Positions 1 through 13,649 of a DNA stretch of 64,000 bases are shown piece by piece. A model generated the notes under the pieces. It ran no database searches. It was not told where the DNA came from and saw nothing but the letters and a program-made list of their open reading frames with translations. Location: NCBI RefSeq assembly GCF_041146395.1, contig NC_091000.1, positions 12,476,501 to 12,540,500 of the forward strand, read 5' to 3'. Every line of letters starts with the position of its first letter. The first letter of the stretch is position 1. The position numbers and the translations under genes were made by a program. The stretch comes from Eulemur rufifrons. Taxonomy: Eukaryota; Chordata; Mammalia; Primates; Lemuridae.

Positions 1-1436
1 ATGAACATGCCCACACAGCGCATTGCTCCCTACAGGAATTTCAAGAAAAATGGAGGCCTCTGTACTCAAGAGAGGCTGAGTAGAGTTTTTTGGTGAATCT
101 GCTTAAAAGAATGGCCCTGGAAGTATGATGGAGGGAGATACAATGTGTTAGGTAAGAGAAGTGAGGACAGCGAAGTTAGTTTGGAATCTAAAGGGCAAAA
201 TCGAATCATTCGCATTCAGTAAAGAGCAAATTCTTTCCTTCTTGGTCAGATGTAGGACTTTGGGGCTGGTGTCTATCGCCCAGATGGGATGAATGTCCTG
301 TGTCCTGAGCTAGCATGTGCTTATCTGGGTAACCACTTAGGTGGGTTATTTAGGCAGCTTCCAAATCCCATCAAATAAATTCCTCCTAGGTCACCTTCCT
401 TCACGTTCCCTTTGTTTCTCTTCCTTTATTGTAAAGTCCATGCATTATTTTTCTTTTCTATTACCTTGGGTTTATCTTACTTTACTTCAAGGATTTTTGT
501 TTGTTTGTTGTTATGCTCTTAATATTTGGACTCATTCTTGATCTCAGTTATTGATAACCACAATTGATTGGTGGCATTTTAAATTTCATATTTCTGTTGC
601 CTTGCCCTCCTTGGCTTGGGTCCATGGATCACTGCAATCTTGTCTCCACTCACCTTTGCACTGAGATCCTTTTATCCTCCAAGGCTTCTGTGGACATCTG
701 CCACCAGCTGATTCATCAGAGGCCTGATAAGTAACTGGTAACTTGTGTGACTTCCACGTAACTCCCTTTTAAGGATGGGTTGAGAATTTATCTTAGGAAA
801 TTATTTTGGAACCTTCTTACATGTGTGCTTCAAGCCAGCGCCTGGCGTTCTTTACTCTATGCCGTGTTGTGGGAGCAGCTTCCCCCCTGCAAGGCACCTC
901 CTGTAAAGCTGGCAACAGCTCAGTGGCTCTGGCATTTAGGGATCAGGACGTCTGTCTGACTCAGAGCAGCTTCACATTGTTTGTCATTGTTGGTACGATA
1001 AGTGTGACAGATAACTAACAAATCTCAAATGGATTGGAGAAGACAGTTTTTTGCCCCTCTTTTGTCCTTCATGTGTTATTTGAAGGCAGTTCATGAAAAG
1101 ATATCTGTGTTGAGTGTCAAAGGATCAATATTCAGATTGGGAAAGTTTCAAGATCCTCTGGGAAAGAGTGATGACCTCGGAAATAGAAGATGTTATTTCC
1201 ACAGTTATTTCCCTTCTGTGTCTTCTTCTGTCTTTAAAAGGGGCCTAATTAGGTGGATGAGGGGGCTCCAGATGGCCCCATAAGAAGTCAGACAAATGAG
1301 CATAACACACGATATCTTTTACATAAATTGACTTTTGTGCTAGCCAATTGGTAGAAGGACCAATACTTTAGAGAGACTTTCCTAGGAATTTCAGCAGCCA
1401 GCATGTTTCGTAGAGTTTTTGAGAGTAAAGCACTTC
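1..1436. other. Intergenic, nothing recognised
   Basis: No gene, RNA or clear repeat seen. Confidence 0.5.
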
Positions 1437-1905
1437 CACTGCATTTTAAAAACAAACCTTTTATAATATTTTAGATGTACAGAATTATTGCAAAGATAGG
1501 ACTGAGAGTTCTTGTATACTCTAGATCCACTTTCCTCTATTACTAACATCTTACATTGGTGCAATACATTGGTCATAATTAATGAACCAATATTGATACA
1601 TTATTATTAACTAAAGTCCACATTTTCCTCAGGTTTAAGTTTGTCCCTACTGTCATTCTGTTCAAGGAGCCCATCCAGGGTACCATATTATATTTAGTTG
1701 TCCTATCTACTTAGTCTACGGGATCTGAGACAGTTTCTTAAACTTTCTTTGTTTTTGATGACCTTGACAGCTTTGAGGAGTGCCATGTCCCTCAGTTTGA
1801 ATGTATCTTATGCTTTGCTCACGATTAGGCTGGAGTTAGTGTTTTAGGGAGGAGGACCACAGAGACAAAATGCCGCTCTCATCATATCATATCGAGAGGA
1901 CATGC
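1437..1905 (-). repeat. Old L1 3' end, antisense
   Basis: On the minus strand it reads as an old L1 terminus ending in gcaataattctgtacatcta and an ataaaaggtt tail. The plus strand shows attgatacattattattaac and tttttgatgaccttgacagc. Confidence 0.6.
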
Positions 1906-1924
1906 TAGTGACCATGACTTCCAG

Positions 1925-2435
1925 CAGGATTCTGGAAGCGTTGAGGACGGTGGTGTGGTCGGGCGCTTCTCACCTAAGGAGTCTCGGGGGAGGTGCTCCC
2001 TAGCTGCTGCTCCCTTTTTGCCTCCATGTGTCTTCCTCGTGACCAAAGAAAACCAGCAACTAAGCTGTGGCCTTTGAAATGTCAAGAAGTTGTTAAAAGA
2101 TTGGAAGCTGACCGGAAAGCTTCCGGCACCTTCTATCACAAGTGCACGTGCTGCGGAGCCCCCAGCCCTTTGCTCTTGGCCGGGACTCTGAGGAGCAGTC
2201 GTGTCTCTGCACAGCACTCCTTGCCCTGTGCGTGTGCTGCACCGGGTGGGGAGCAGTTGCAAGGGGGGGAGAAGGCCACTGAGCCACAGGCCAGGAGCAG
2301 CCAAGCCCTGCTCCGCAGCACGAGGCCCTTTGCGAGGCAAATGCACGAGGCTGTGCGCTCCACAGGGCTGCAGACAGGGGACAGGACGGGACGGTCCTCC
2401 TCAAAGCGGTTGGAGTATTTATGACACGGTCACAA
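1925..2435. other. Weak CpG-rich patch
   Basis: I count about 23 CpG dinucleotides in some 510 bp, clearly more than the flanks but below a typical strong CpG island. Long open frames on both strands (up to 154 codons) reflect high GC, not coding. No TATA box or transcript evidence. Confidence 0.45.
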
Positions 2436-4159
2436 TATGTTTCATTTTAACCATATCTTAAAATCTAAAGACATCTGACTATTGTTTATGCAAACTTTCC
2501 ATAAAAGTATAACAAAAAAATTTATTTTCTCTCTCTTGAGTTAAGTTTTCTCCCTGCCTCCTGCATTTGGCCACATGTTTTTCTTTGTTTCTTGTCATTT
2601 CTTCCCCTAACCTCCTGCTCTTTCTCTTTTTGCATCTGTGGGATTTTGCCTGCAGCTAATTTTTCATTTTAATTGTTCTCATTCTTTTCCCTGCTACCCC
2701 ACACTTCTAAAACAAGTCCTTGAATTTGGTTTCTTGATAACCTCTTTCATATCCTCCTGGGGTAGTTTCCCCAACTATTACTAACTCATTTTGAAGCCCT
2801 AATGTGGCTACCTTTAAAGCTTAACCGGGCAGGTCTACTACTAATGAACTGCGTGCTATTACTCCCAAATACTCAGGTTAGTTTAAAAAAAAAAAAAACA
2901 AAGCCAGCATCTCTCCTTGAAGTCTTGCTCTGGTTGGCATGATACCAGACATCTCCCAAAGCTCTTGTTTATCTGAGGGGTTGAGAATTGGAGTAGCCAG
3001 AGGGATTGCTAGAACTAAGTTATTCCTGTGGCACCAGGTTTCAGACACAACTGGGGCTGGGCTGCAGTCAGGGTGAACTGAGTGACCACAAGGTCAAGTT
3101 CCCACTGGGAGATGTGGCCTTACAGGTAAATTGCACAGAGGCTTCCAAATCCACACTTCTTGAAAGTCTTGCCTCTATGAGAATACACCTCCTTTAATTT
3201 TAGTTGTCTGCATGTTCCAGTTTTTCTACAATAAGTATATGTTATTTTAAAGTCAGAAAACTGTTTATGGAAAAATAAAATCTATAAGCATATAATAAAC
3301 AAACGAAAGGTCATAAATTACGACTTGTATGCATCCTCTTTTGACGCTGGAGCTCAGCAGCCTTCTGGTGAGCCAAGTCCTTCTCTCTCCACAGCATCCT
3401 CTGGACACTTTGCTCACCTCCGACTGAGGCTGAATTTTGAAGCTTACAGATTTCTCGTGAGTATAAAGAGCCTTATTAATTTTTTTCAAGTTGCAAATGG
3501 ATATGCGTCCTGCTACCCAGAGCAAAGACGCTCTGCTGGCGTCTATAAAGCACAGTCCAGAATTCCTTTATATGAGGTAGGATTAAGAAGGCAGGGACAG
3601 AACTAAAGATTGTATCATTTCTTCCTTTAGGCACAGAGTAAAAGCCATCAGTAAGGAAGACAAGTGGATCGTTCGTAGCCATAATAGCTGGGGCTAGATT
3701 TGTTCTCCTTACTCCTTACTTCAGAACTTAAACATTCTTCCCAAATGGTCTGTTGCAGCCAACTCACTTCCCCTCAGAATCAAGTGAGACGCTACAGACA
3801 CTTCCTACAGACCCAGAAATCTAGTGCTTGTCAATTAATGTTGTGCTTAATTAATCCTTACCATAATTTGTAAAAAATATGTCTCAATCACAGACTTTAA
3901 AAGTATCACCCCCAAGAAGCAGTGCACTTTGTATGTGGGATGCATTTTCTTAAAATTTAGGGTCTTCCTGTTGCAGACTAGGTTTTTGCAAAGCTAGATG
4001 AATACTAGATGAATAAATGAGGTTTAAATTTGATATTACCTTGAATACTGCTTTTCCAAATTCTGAAATTAATAATACATGTTTGAGGAGGGAACCCAAG
4101 TCAAGAGAAAGATTATACACAAGTATGCCTACAAAACACAATGGCTATTTTAATGGATA
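2436..4159. other. Intergenic, nothing recognised
   Basis: An A-run lies near 2886-2899. No gene or firm repeat seen. Confidence 0.5.
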
Positions 4160-4790
4160 TTTTAAGTAGCAAATATTCAGTGCTTTCCTCCTGGCTGTAG
4201 GGCATCTTGGTAGGTTTTAGGGACACCAAGTAAAAGACATGGTCACTGCCTTCTAGGGGATTCAGCAGGGAAGGTCACCCCACCACACGGAAAAGCAGCG
4301 GTGCAACCGGGCTGCAAAGTGCTCGGGATACCATGGGAACACGCACCTGCCGGGAGCATGTCCAGTTCCAGAACTGTCCCACCTGCTCACCAACTGTGGG
4401 AATTGGCAGCCAACGCCACTCAAGTGACTTCCGAGGCTCAGGGTTATGGCCTGTTACCAAAACGGGGACGGACCCTGCCTTCCCTCCCTCACGGTGCCTT
4501 CTGCGAGGATTAAGTGAAAGCCAGGAAAGCTGTTCGTACCAGGTAAGGTATAAAGTCACTATTGTGCATGTTCAGGGGACACAGAGCTCACTTTGTGCTC
4601 TCCCAGCAGGGGTATTCTTACAGACAGTTGGGATCTAAGCTGGGCCTTTAAAGAGGGGTGAGATGTTGGTAAGGACGGAGAGGTCTGAAGAGTATTCCAG
4701 GCATAGATAACGAAGGTTTAAGAGCAGGAGCAGCAAAGATAACGTTTGCAAGAAGGATATATAAGGAATCTTCCTCTAGCTGCAATGTTC
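4160..4790 (-). repeat. L2 LINE, antisense
   Basis: Contains tgggcctttaaagaggggtg, agagtattccaggcatag and the antisense end region near actgccttctaggggattca. Old. Confidence 0.5.
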
Positions 4791-5879
4791 TGCATTGTAA
4801 ATTCTGTGTGTGTGTTTATCGGGGGAGGGGGATTAATGTCACAAATAATTTTTCCAACACAATTTTGCTACAGAACGTTAAAAATGAGCATTGGAATGTG
4901 ACACATTGGAAGGTTGTCACATGTTAGAGCTTTGTGCCTTGTCTGCAGATGGGCCACCACCCCCACCCCCAGCTTCCAGTCACTGCCTTAAGTCTGAGTT
5001 TTAGTGGGAAACCCTTGTCTTGGCATGTCACCCTCCAACCATTGTAATGCTACTGTGCTCTTTGCTTTTCCCCGTGGGCATGTCATGTGTCCGCAGTTGG
5101 TTGATGACGTCCTTGAAGTGGGGAATGTTTTTCAGTGACGTCATCTCGCAGAGCCTGACAGAGTGGCTGGCTCCAGGTTGGTGTTGCTGGTCTGACGCTG
5201 ACAAACTTTCTTCCTCCTTAATGTCAACACGGTCACTAATCCTGCAGTCAGATCTACTTGCAGTTCCACTGGTGGGTTTCAGGGGTTCACGTGTAGAGTA
5301 ATGTACTTGCACTTGGGTAGAGAAAAAGCCAAATATATTTTTAAGACTTCTAAAACACCACAGTCATGAATTTTACATGCCATGATTGTACTATATTTTA
5401 TGTTTGATTTGATATGGTTAAATAGCAATGTTAGATTCTGAACCCAAAACCACACTTATCTGATTTTTCTCTTACTATTTTGGCTCTGCCTTCTAAGGTC
5501 CTCTGCCCACCCCTTGAATTGTGGATGTGCCTTGAGTATCTTAGGGCCTCTTTCTTCTTGTCCCTGGCCCGCTTACTTTAATTTTCATGTCAGAGACTTG
5601 GCATCTTAATCTCCAGCCCAAACTTCCTCCCTGAGTTTCAGATTGGGAATCTCCGTTTCTTCAAAACCAACATTTCCAGCTAAGCTTGCATCTTTCCCAT
5701 CAGAACGTGGTCCTCCTTTCTGTGTCTCTGTCTCTCTGAAGGATCTCCGAGTGCCACCCAGTTACAGCCCACGTGGAATCCAGCGCCAGGCTGCCTTCCT
5801 CTACCCCCAAATAGCTCTTGAGCCAGTCCACCTACCTCCAGCTCCACCATCCCCAGGCTGGTTCAGCTCACCCTGAAAT
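4791..5879. other. Intergenic, nothing recognised
   Basis: No gene or clear repeat. A short GT stretch lies at 4806-4816. Confidence 0.5.
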
Positions 5880-6245
5880 CTCACCTGAGTTATCTCAGTG
5901 GCCTGTTTATTGATGTCCTGCCTCCTGTTTTTACCACACTGTAGCTGGAGGCATCTTTCTAAAATACAGCTCTAATTATATCTCTCTCTTGCTTAAATCC
6001 TTTCAATGGGCAAAATTAGGTAAATTGGATCCACCTCTTTCCTAGGGCTTGCCAGGCCCCCCTGGCCCGGCCCCCACCTGTCTCTCTGCCTCTCTCCCAC
6101 GGCTGGCCTTCCGGCGCTTCTGCCAGGACCTCGGCTCAGAGTCTTTGCTGCTTCCAGGTCATTTCAAAGACCAGTATGTAGACCTGGAATAGCCTTGCCC
6201 ACTCTCATCATCCCCATCAGAGCACCCATTCGCTATTCAATCTTT
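5880..6245 (+). repeat. L2 LINE, sense
   Basis: Contains tatctcagtggcctgtttat, ttgcttaaatcctttcaatg and ccttccggcgcttctgcc, following the L2 tail pattern. Confidence 0.55.
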
Positions 6246-7354
6246 AGGTGTCATTGACCTGGGCTCCAGCTTGCAGAGCCTGGAGACAGGGCTCTTGTAG
6301 GGGCCCCCTTGTCCCTTACAGCTCAGAGTTGAGGATTTCCTGTCACAGCCCAGGTTCCCAGGACACAGATACTGTGACAAAGATTTATGCAGGAGGAAAT
6401 GCTCTTGGGATCAGTTCCCGTGGAGAAGACAAGGGACAGAAACGGGGCTGGCCAAGGAGAGGATGGGCTGTGTCAACACCCTTCCGCTGGAGACCACCAG
6501 GAAAACACCTGAAGTTTAGCTGAATTTATTACTCATTGCAGCAAAGGAGAACACACACCCTGGGCAGCCCTCGGGTGTCTCAGTAAAATATTGTTAGAAA
6601 GAACCTATTCCAGGATTTATACTTCCTGAGTGATTTGGGAGAAGATCTAAGGCTCACTTTAGATAGGATGCTTCCAGAAATTGGAAGCACTTCTGTGATT
6701 GGATATCTTGATATATCTTATAGGGAGGAGAGAATAGAACAAGGAAAAAGTTGTAATTGGTTTTAAAAGAAAAAGTAGCAGTCACTCGTTTTAGCCAAGA
6801 AAGGGTTGGGAGGGAGAATTTGTTATCTTTTTGTGTAACACAGTGACCTTGTTTCTGCCTGTGTTTAGACAAAATTATGAAGTCTTGCTTTGTTTCATGT
6901 TCATCATGGTCTCAGCATATCCTTAATTGAGGTTGGTATTCTGTGAAGATGTTTATGTCCAATGGGAGAGTAAGCTGGCCAGCTTCCGAATACCAGGGGC
7001 TGCTTTGTTTTTCCTTCTCAGCGGTGGTGCAGACTCATCAAAGCCCTCAGCTGACCCCCAGGGAGCTCCCAAACTGGGACAATCCTGCAGAAGTATCCCC
7101 TGGCATGTGAGGGAGTCAGATCTTCCTACCCCTCCATCTGTCAATCACTGAAAGCAGGCTGCCCTGGGAAGGAAGAATTTCCTTCAACAAGGTGGCTCTT
7201 CTGAGCCCAGGCAGTTCCTGAAGAGGGTGAGAGCTGAGAGCTGTCTGACAGCAACATGCCTAGCGGTCAGGTCCTTCATTCCAGAGGGCTTGGGGGCATC
7301 TGAGCCACCACTCCACCTCTTGACCTTTCTGTGTTCTCTCTTTGACAATAAACT
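6246..7354. other. Intergenic, nothing recognised
   Basis: No gene or clear repeat seen. Confidence 0.5.
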
Positions 7355-7465
7355 CTGCAAAGACCAGTTACAGAGCCTCTCTTGATCTTCATGGTACCCT
7401 CAAAGCCTAACACAATACCTGGCCCTTAGTAGGTTCTCCATTAATATTTGCTAAATAAATTAATG
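7355..7465 (+). repeat. L2/MIR-type 3' end, sense
   Basis: Contains cacaatacctggcccttagt and ttaatatttgctaaataaat, the common sense tail. Confidence 0.6.
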
Positions 7466-8972
7466 AGCTGCGTGTCATGTGGTCTCGATATTCTCCTTGA
7501 CTCAGTGTTTTACTTCTAGCCTTTGGGTGAATGCTTTTCTCTCCAGTTGGCAGCTGATTTCCTGTGGACTGTTAGCACATTGTCCAGAATGTCTAGAGCG
7601 GTAGTTCTCATCAGCGGATCGGGGGTGGCATGACTCTGTTACTGGAGAATCTTTCTCCAGGTGTGCATGGTTGGCCTCCAAGGAGACCCTCGTTCTCTCA
7701 AGACTCTGACTCGCTATGTGCAGTGGGGGGCCCAGGCACGCACCTAGAAAAAGCTCCCTAATACTGAGCCTGTTTCCTCTACTCCCCACCCCTTCCCTCG
7801 AAAAGAAGTAGCTTGAAGTTTGGTGGTGATTTCTGAAAATGGTCTGCAGGAATCAGAAAACACTTTTCACATTTTTTTCCACGTTCTCAGACATAGTTCT
7901 AAAAACCCGAATGTGAAGTTGTGTCCCTGCCAAGCTGGGAGGTCTCAGATCAGAGACAATTCTGTGGAGACGTTCTGTACAGCAACTCACGTTTTCCAAG
8001 GACCTGAAATCCTTCTTTAAAAAAAATTTTCTTCCTACAATTACAAGAAACCTATTTAAACTGGCAACTTCATCCTTAGGTAATTGTAGAGACTCCCTGG
8101 AGATGTCAAGGTTTGTACTACACGGGAATAACTTGCTGGCCCATGGCACCAACACAGACCCCTGGAACGGTTGCTTTTGGATTGAATGTCACGTACACCC
8201 TTTGAAATAGGCCTTCTGTAGGGAGAGGAAGCCATACCCAAGGACACCCCCTTGGCAAATGCGGGGAGCAGGGAAATGTATCTCCAACCACTGTTCTGTT
8301 CTCTGCCCGTCAGCCCTGTCTGTCGTGTGCAGGAGCAAAGCTGGTAAGTATCTCAAAACGTTCTCTTTTCCAGGGTATTCCTATTATAAGAGAACTTTGG
8401 TAGAGGGTGCTGGTGGACATGACCTTCCACATAGTTGCATAGCGGTCCATTTACGTGTCTTTCTGTCCTGTTAGCGTGGAACACGCTTTGTGAGGAGCGG
8501 GGCGGTGCCTTGCTCATCTTTGTGCTTTCTGTGTCGACACAGGCAGAGCGTTGACTGAATAACTGAATGAACGCATGGGTGAGTGCGTTCACGTGTGCGT
8601 GAGAGCAGCACAGGGGACGTGGCACTGGGGGAGGGTGACCTGCGGCAAAATCACAGACCCATCTAGTCGCCTGGCCCTGATTTTATTTTCACATTTGGAC
8701 GGTTAAATGAACAGCCTGTGAAATAGAGGTCCATTCTTTCAAGAAGCATTTCTGAACCATTTTTCAAGAAGCAAAATCTCATGGCTGTGGTACTGGTATA
8801 CTTTCAGGGAAGGCATTCTTAAATCCCTAGGGTATTTCTAGGGAGGCATTATTAGTAGTATTTTTAAGCAAAATAATTGATATTTGAACAGTATTTAAGA
8901 TAGAATATAATTGTGTACTTGAAAAATAACTTGAATAAAATTAAAATTTTGATAATATCAGGCTTATAATAA
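7466..8972. other. Intergenic, nothing recognised
   Basis: No gene or clear repeat seen. Confidence 0.5.
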
Positions 8973-9288
8973 AGTCAGCCCTCCGTATCTTCCAGTTCCA
9001 CAGCCACAGAGTCAACCAAGTGTGAATTGGGAATATTTAGAAAGAAAACCAAAACAACAATACAACAATAAAAAATAATACAAATTAAAATATATAACAT
9101 CTATTTACCTAATATTATGTTGTATCAGATGTTCTGAGTAATTTAGAGATGACATAATGTATATGCGAGGACATGCATAGGTTATATGCAAATACTACAC
9201 TAGGTTATGTCAAGGACTTGAGCATCCAGACTTTAGTATCTGTGGGGTCTCTGGAAGCAATCCCCCTCAGACACCAAGAAATGACTGT
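8973..9288 (+). repeat. Tigger-type MITE (MER2-like)
   Basis: Starts gtcagccctccgtatcttcc, includes acaataaaaaataatacaaa and ataggttatatgcaaatact, and ends accaagaaatgactgtt. The ends gtcagccctc and gactgt are inverted-repeat type. About 315 bp, near the usual length. Confidence 0.8.
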
Positions 9289-9539
9289 TCAGATGTATCC
9301 TGAAATGTCTCTAGCTTTGTCTTTGAGCCCCTGACCCCTTGTGCCATCTTACCTCTCAATTCTGCATGGCCTGAGAGATTTCAAAACCCAGACATAGGTT
9401 TTGGAATATACGTGTATGTTTTCCCATATGCAAGCAATACAGGTGCAGCTTTAGACAAACAGGGGAAGGAAACAGGGAGCAGGGGGAGAACAGATAAACA
9501 TTCAGAATGTCTGGTCTGTTTGTTCAAACTCACTGATAT

Positions 9540-10020
9540 TAACATTTATTGTTATATTTATTAAAAATGAATATATGTTTGTTATAGGAAGTCTTAAAAG
9601 TACAGGAAAGCAGAAAAGAAGCAAATGAATTAACCCATTATTGTATCAACCAAAGATGATCACAAGTAATATTTTGACATACTGTATTTTCTTTGAACAA
9701 TTTTACATATTTTTTGACCAAAACAAGGACCATACAGTCCAAAATATTTTGTAACCTGCTTTCCCCCCATAGTTATCCTTAATATTTCTCATGATTTTAA
9801 ATCTTCTTCCACATTATTCCAAATGGCTGCATAGTGGTCCCTTCCTTAAATCATTTTCCTTCTGTTTCTCATTGTTGGATATTTCTTTAAACATTTTCCT
9901 GATGGGAATTTTTAGATACAACAAACTTCTTGAAGAAACCTGGAATTGGAATTTCTATGTCAAAAGCTATATGCATGTTTAAGGCTTTTGTAATATATTG
10001 TCAAATTACTGTTCATGACT
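9540..10020 (-). repeat. Old L1 3' UTR fragment, antisense
   Basis: Contains ccaaatggctgcatagtggt, aattggaatttctatgtcaa and ttgtaatatattgtcaaatt, matching the order of old L1 antisense 3' sequence. 9290-9539 has nothing clear. Confidence 0.55.
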
Positions 10021-10953
10021 TGTTGTGTCTATTATAAAACTTATTTTCCACCATAGCTAAAGGTCACTTTCTTTTGGAACTTTTGCAGCTGTATCCATTC
10101 CTCTACTGTTCGCATTCAAGGGTTGGATTTGGTGTATAATCTGCAAAATCATTCTGCCCGTTGATTGAGTCTTTCCCAGCTAAGGTGTCACATCTCCTAA
10201 TTAAGTTTCAATAAAACAGGATTACGATAAAGGATTTCTTTAACATTTGAATCTCTAAAAGTACACCGTAGGAAACTGAATTAGTCATTTCTAATCAGAA
10301 ATATTTTGAGAGAAAGTAACTTCTAATAACTTTTTCACCTGGATGGCCAAGAACAGCATACTCAAATTCAAAATTGTTTCTACTTTCTCGTTCTCAGGTA
10401 TTTGAGCACCATGCAAGTCTGATTTGGTCTCCAGCTTGGTAGAGAAACATTTGCAGTACAGCCCAGATACTTTCATCCTGTTTGTATGAGTTGGATGAAA
10501 AGTATCTCTAATTCCCATGAAGATCCAACCTCTCGTATAAGATATTTTTCATTTTAACCCCAAGTGAAAGCTGCATAGAAACTACTTCACTGTGTTCTTC
10601 TCTGTTGGTAACAGTAGATTCCCAAGATGCAACAGGCTTTCAGATTTATTATTCTTCCAGAATGAAGAAACTCAAGGATACGAAAACCTGGAAGAGCTTT
10701 TTAAGTGACGTCTTCCTTTCAAGGTAACAGTTCTGCTGCAGTTTTCATACTATGCACCAGCGTATTAGCAATAGCTTTGAGTGAAAATGTGGTTATCAAA
10801 AAAAAGGTAATACATAATGAAGAGCAGCAGCTCCCAAACACAAACTATTCATAAATAGCTTCCCCCCTCCCCTCAAAAAGACCCTCTATTCTCTGGTTAT
10901 AGTAGTCAGTAAAAAATTCAAACCCCGTAGGATGATAAATGGTTTAAAATATG

Positions 10954-11044
10954 TTTCTCCCCAATGTTTTAAATGTTGTCTTGTAATGCAGTGCACTTTC
11001 ACTGAACCAGAAATTGTCTGTAATAAAAGAATATTGGGGAGAAA
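10954..11044. repeat. Inverted repeat, 12-bp perfect arms
   Basis: tttctccccaat at 10954-10965 and its exact complement attggggagaaa at 11033-11044 enclose a 67-bp loop. The rest of 10021-12158 is AT-rich, without recognised repeats or genes. Confidence 0.7.
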
Positions 11045-12158
11045 TGTTTAGATTCTCATTGAATTCTAGAACTTAGAAGGAATGTTCTCGTTTCACTGTT
11101 AAAGGTTAATAGCTGAGTATATGTCATAGGCTGCAATAAAATGAGAATTTTCAGTCTCTTGCCCCCAATAAACAGTCACAATTTTTAACACATAAAAGCT
11201 GGAGACCTTTTTTCCCTAATTTAAAATAACAGCCGAATTTCTTGGCAATAAGCAAATGATTGCTTTTAAAAAATCCTATAAATATTTCATTTTTTAAATC
11301 ATCAAAAAGAAAAAAAATCACTCCTTTCAGCTGTCTTTTGACACAAAACCATCTTTTCTGTATACACAGTGAACAAATATTGTTCTTGGTGATTATACTG
11401 ATGTCTTTTCTGACTATTAATCATCTGTTTATACATGATATTGGCCATTCCCTCAAGACACTCTGAACTCCAGCTCCCCTTCCTTATAAAAGAAAATCAA
11501 GACATCACAGAAATAATTTTAGAATTTCCCCAAGACCTGTTGAGACTGAGGTGAATTCTAAATGATCAAACCAAGGTAGTAAGTTCATTGTCAGTTCTAG
11601 GCTGTGATTTTCTACTTGAAGAACTTGGTTCCACCAGAGGTTAATTGACTGTCTGTCTTTCCTATAGGGGATTCTTCAGACTATTAACAATCGTCAATAT
11701 CTATCTCAGTTGTAAGTGGCTTGACTGAGTCTAGAAAATGCACCCTTGTTCTTACTCTAGCTGCATAATGTCTCAAAAGTCCTTGAAATTTCATCTATTC
11801 CTTGGAGTATGTGCTCAAAACAAAGAGAGTGAGCTTGTTTTGCACAGCCTGAATCTTCCTAGAACAGATGGGGCTTGTGTTTATCGGGATGGGCAGAGTC
11901 CTGAGGACTCCCACCTTGACAGTGCAATGAAACTTTCCCTCCGATCTCTAATTTTCTCATCTGGCACAATAAATTAGAAAAGCCTGCTGTTCCTTTGGTA
12001 GGCTTATAGAGTGCTCCCATGTTAGATTAATATCCCGAAATCATCTCTTCCCTGGTGTAGCAGAAGGCACATGATGAGTCCCAGATGTTTCTTCAAGGCT
12101 GTCATTCCCAGACATAATAGATTACATCAGGGAAACCAACGGCAAGGGCTTGAGCGCT

Positions 12159-12240
12159 TTCTTCCTCTCCCCCCCTCTCTCTCCTCACCCGCCCCCCTTC
12201 TGTCTCTGTCTCTCTCTCCCATCTTTTTCTTTCTTTCTAA
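12159..12240 (+). repeat. CT-rich low-complexity tract
   Basis: Mostly C and T over about 80 bases (cttcctctccccccctctct and similar). 12241-12604 has nothing recognised. Confidence 0.85.
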
Positions 12241-12604
12241 AGGATACTGAGAGTTTGAAGGTTGGCTAATAATCTCCCTTTATGGAAAAACTTGCCCCAC
12301 ATTGCAGTAACTACAAACTGGTGCTAAAAGACTTTTGGTTGGTTGGAAATACTCCAGAAGTTGCAAACTTGGACATCACAGGGGAATGCGGAGGGCACTG
12401 CGGCAGGAGTGGCACCTCGGACAGGGGCCCGCTGGTCACCTCTGGCTGCCTCCTGCAATTCCACTTGGGAGACAAGAGCTGTGGTTAGTTGCTTCCTACC
12501 TGCTTTCTTCCTCCTTGCCTTAAAATCGTAGGGAAAGCTAACAGAGCTCCCTAGAAAATTCCTGAAAGTCTCCAGCTGTCCTAGGGAAATTGAACCTCCC
12601 TTAT

Positions 12605-12730
12605 TTCTCTAGTACTGTGCTAGGCACTTTTCATAGGTTAGAGATAACGACCTTCAAGATGAATTCATCACCATGATTTCATAGATGAGGGGCCTAAGAT
12701 TCATGAGAGCACACGGTCCCTACTCATGGT
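12605..12730 (-). repeat. MIR SINE, antisense
   Basis: Contains actgtgctaggcacttttca and tgatttcatagatgaggggc, antisense MIR. Diverged. Confidence 0.55.
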
Positions 12731-13649
12731 GCAGAGCCAACAAGAGGGTGAGCCCAGCGACAGATCCAAATCCGACTCGGAGGCATGTGTGCAGGGGCAT
12801 GCTGGTAGTAAGTCCTCCCACCAAGGTCGACTTCGGGCTATCACCGTGACCTCTTCCCAACGTGGGGGAAGAACATGGATGGGAAAGAGAGAAGCTGTGG
12901 GTCTTCCTGTAGCTATGGAGTTTAGAACACGCTTTTTTAACTGCAGCGCTGTCTCTTTTAGTGCTCTTGGGCCTTAATCCACCTGGGCCATGCTGGAGTT
13001 GATGTTTCTCAAATTATTTCCCAAGTAAAAGTTGAGAACAGACCGAACAGCAGGCGCCCCACTAGCGCTCTCCCTGCGTGGCTTTTGCTCGAGTAGGCTG
13101 GCCTTGGCACTCAAAACTGTGAGCACCACCTTCCTGTTCTGAGGCTTCCCCGCTACCTGTACGAGTATCAGGGGCGCCTGGAGAGCGACATCACGGCCGG
13201 GCTGTGGACATGTTCATTATGGCCCTTTGTGAGCCTGGCCTGGCACACTACGTACCAAAGAGAGTGGAATCATAATCTTTGTAACTGGTTCAGTGGTAGA
13301 AATAGAATGCACGAGCTGTGGGCCGGGTGTGGGAGCCGAGGCCAAGGTCTGAGCGCCTCCTGTTGAGGTCGCGGTGGCAGTTAGACACCCAAGTGCCAAA
13401 CCAGCAGGTAGAGCGTACAGGGCAGAGTCTGGCAGAGAAGTGTGGGCTAGAAATATCAATTATATCTGTGAGTGTGTGTCTGTCTTAATTTATTTAATTT
13501 ACAGCTGGGTATGGTTTTTTCATAATTGTCAAGAACATCCAGGAGTTCTTAATAAAGTGAGAACCTTTAACCTACACATTGTTTTAAGTAAATGAAATAT
13601 TTGTGAATTCTAAATTTACAAACCATATTTACATAATATATTTTATAGA
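12731..13649. other. Intergenic, nothing recognised
   Basis: No gene or clear repeat seen. Confidence 0.5.

Noticed and set aside
1882..2424. Overlapping 143- and 154-codon frames on opposite strands
   Set aside because: They arise from high GC content in a CpG-rich patch, with no domain and no splice signals.
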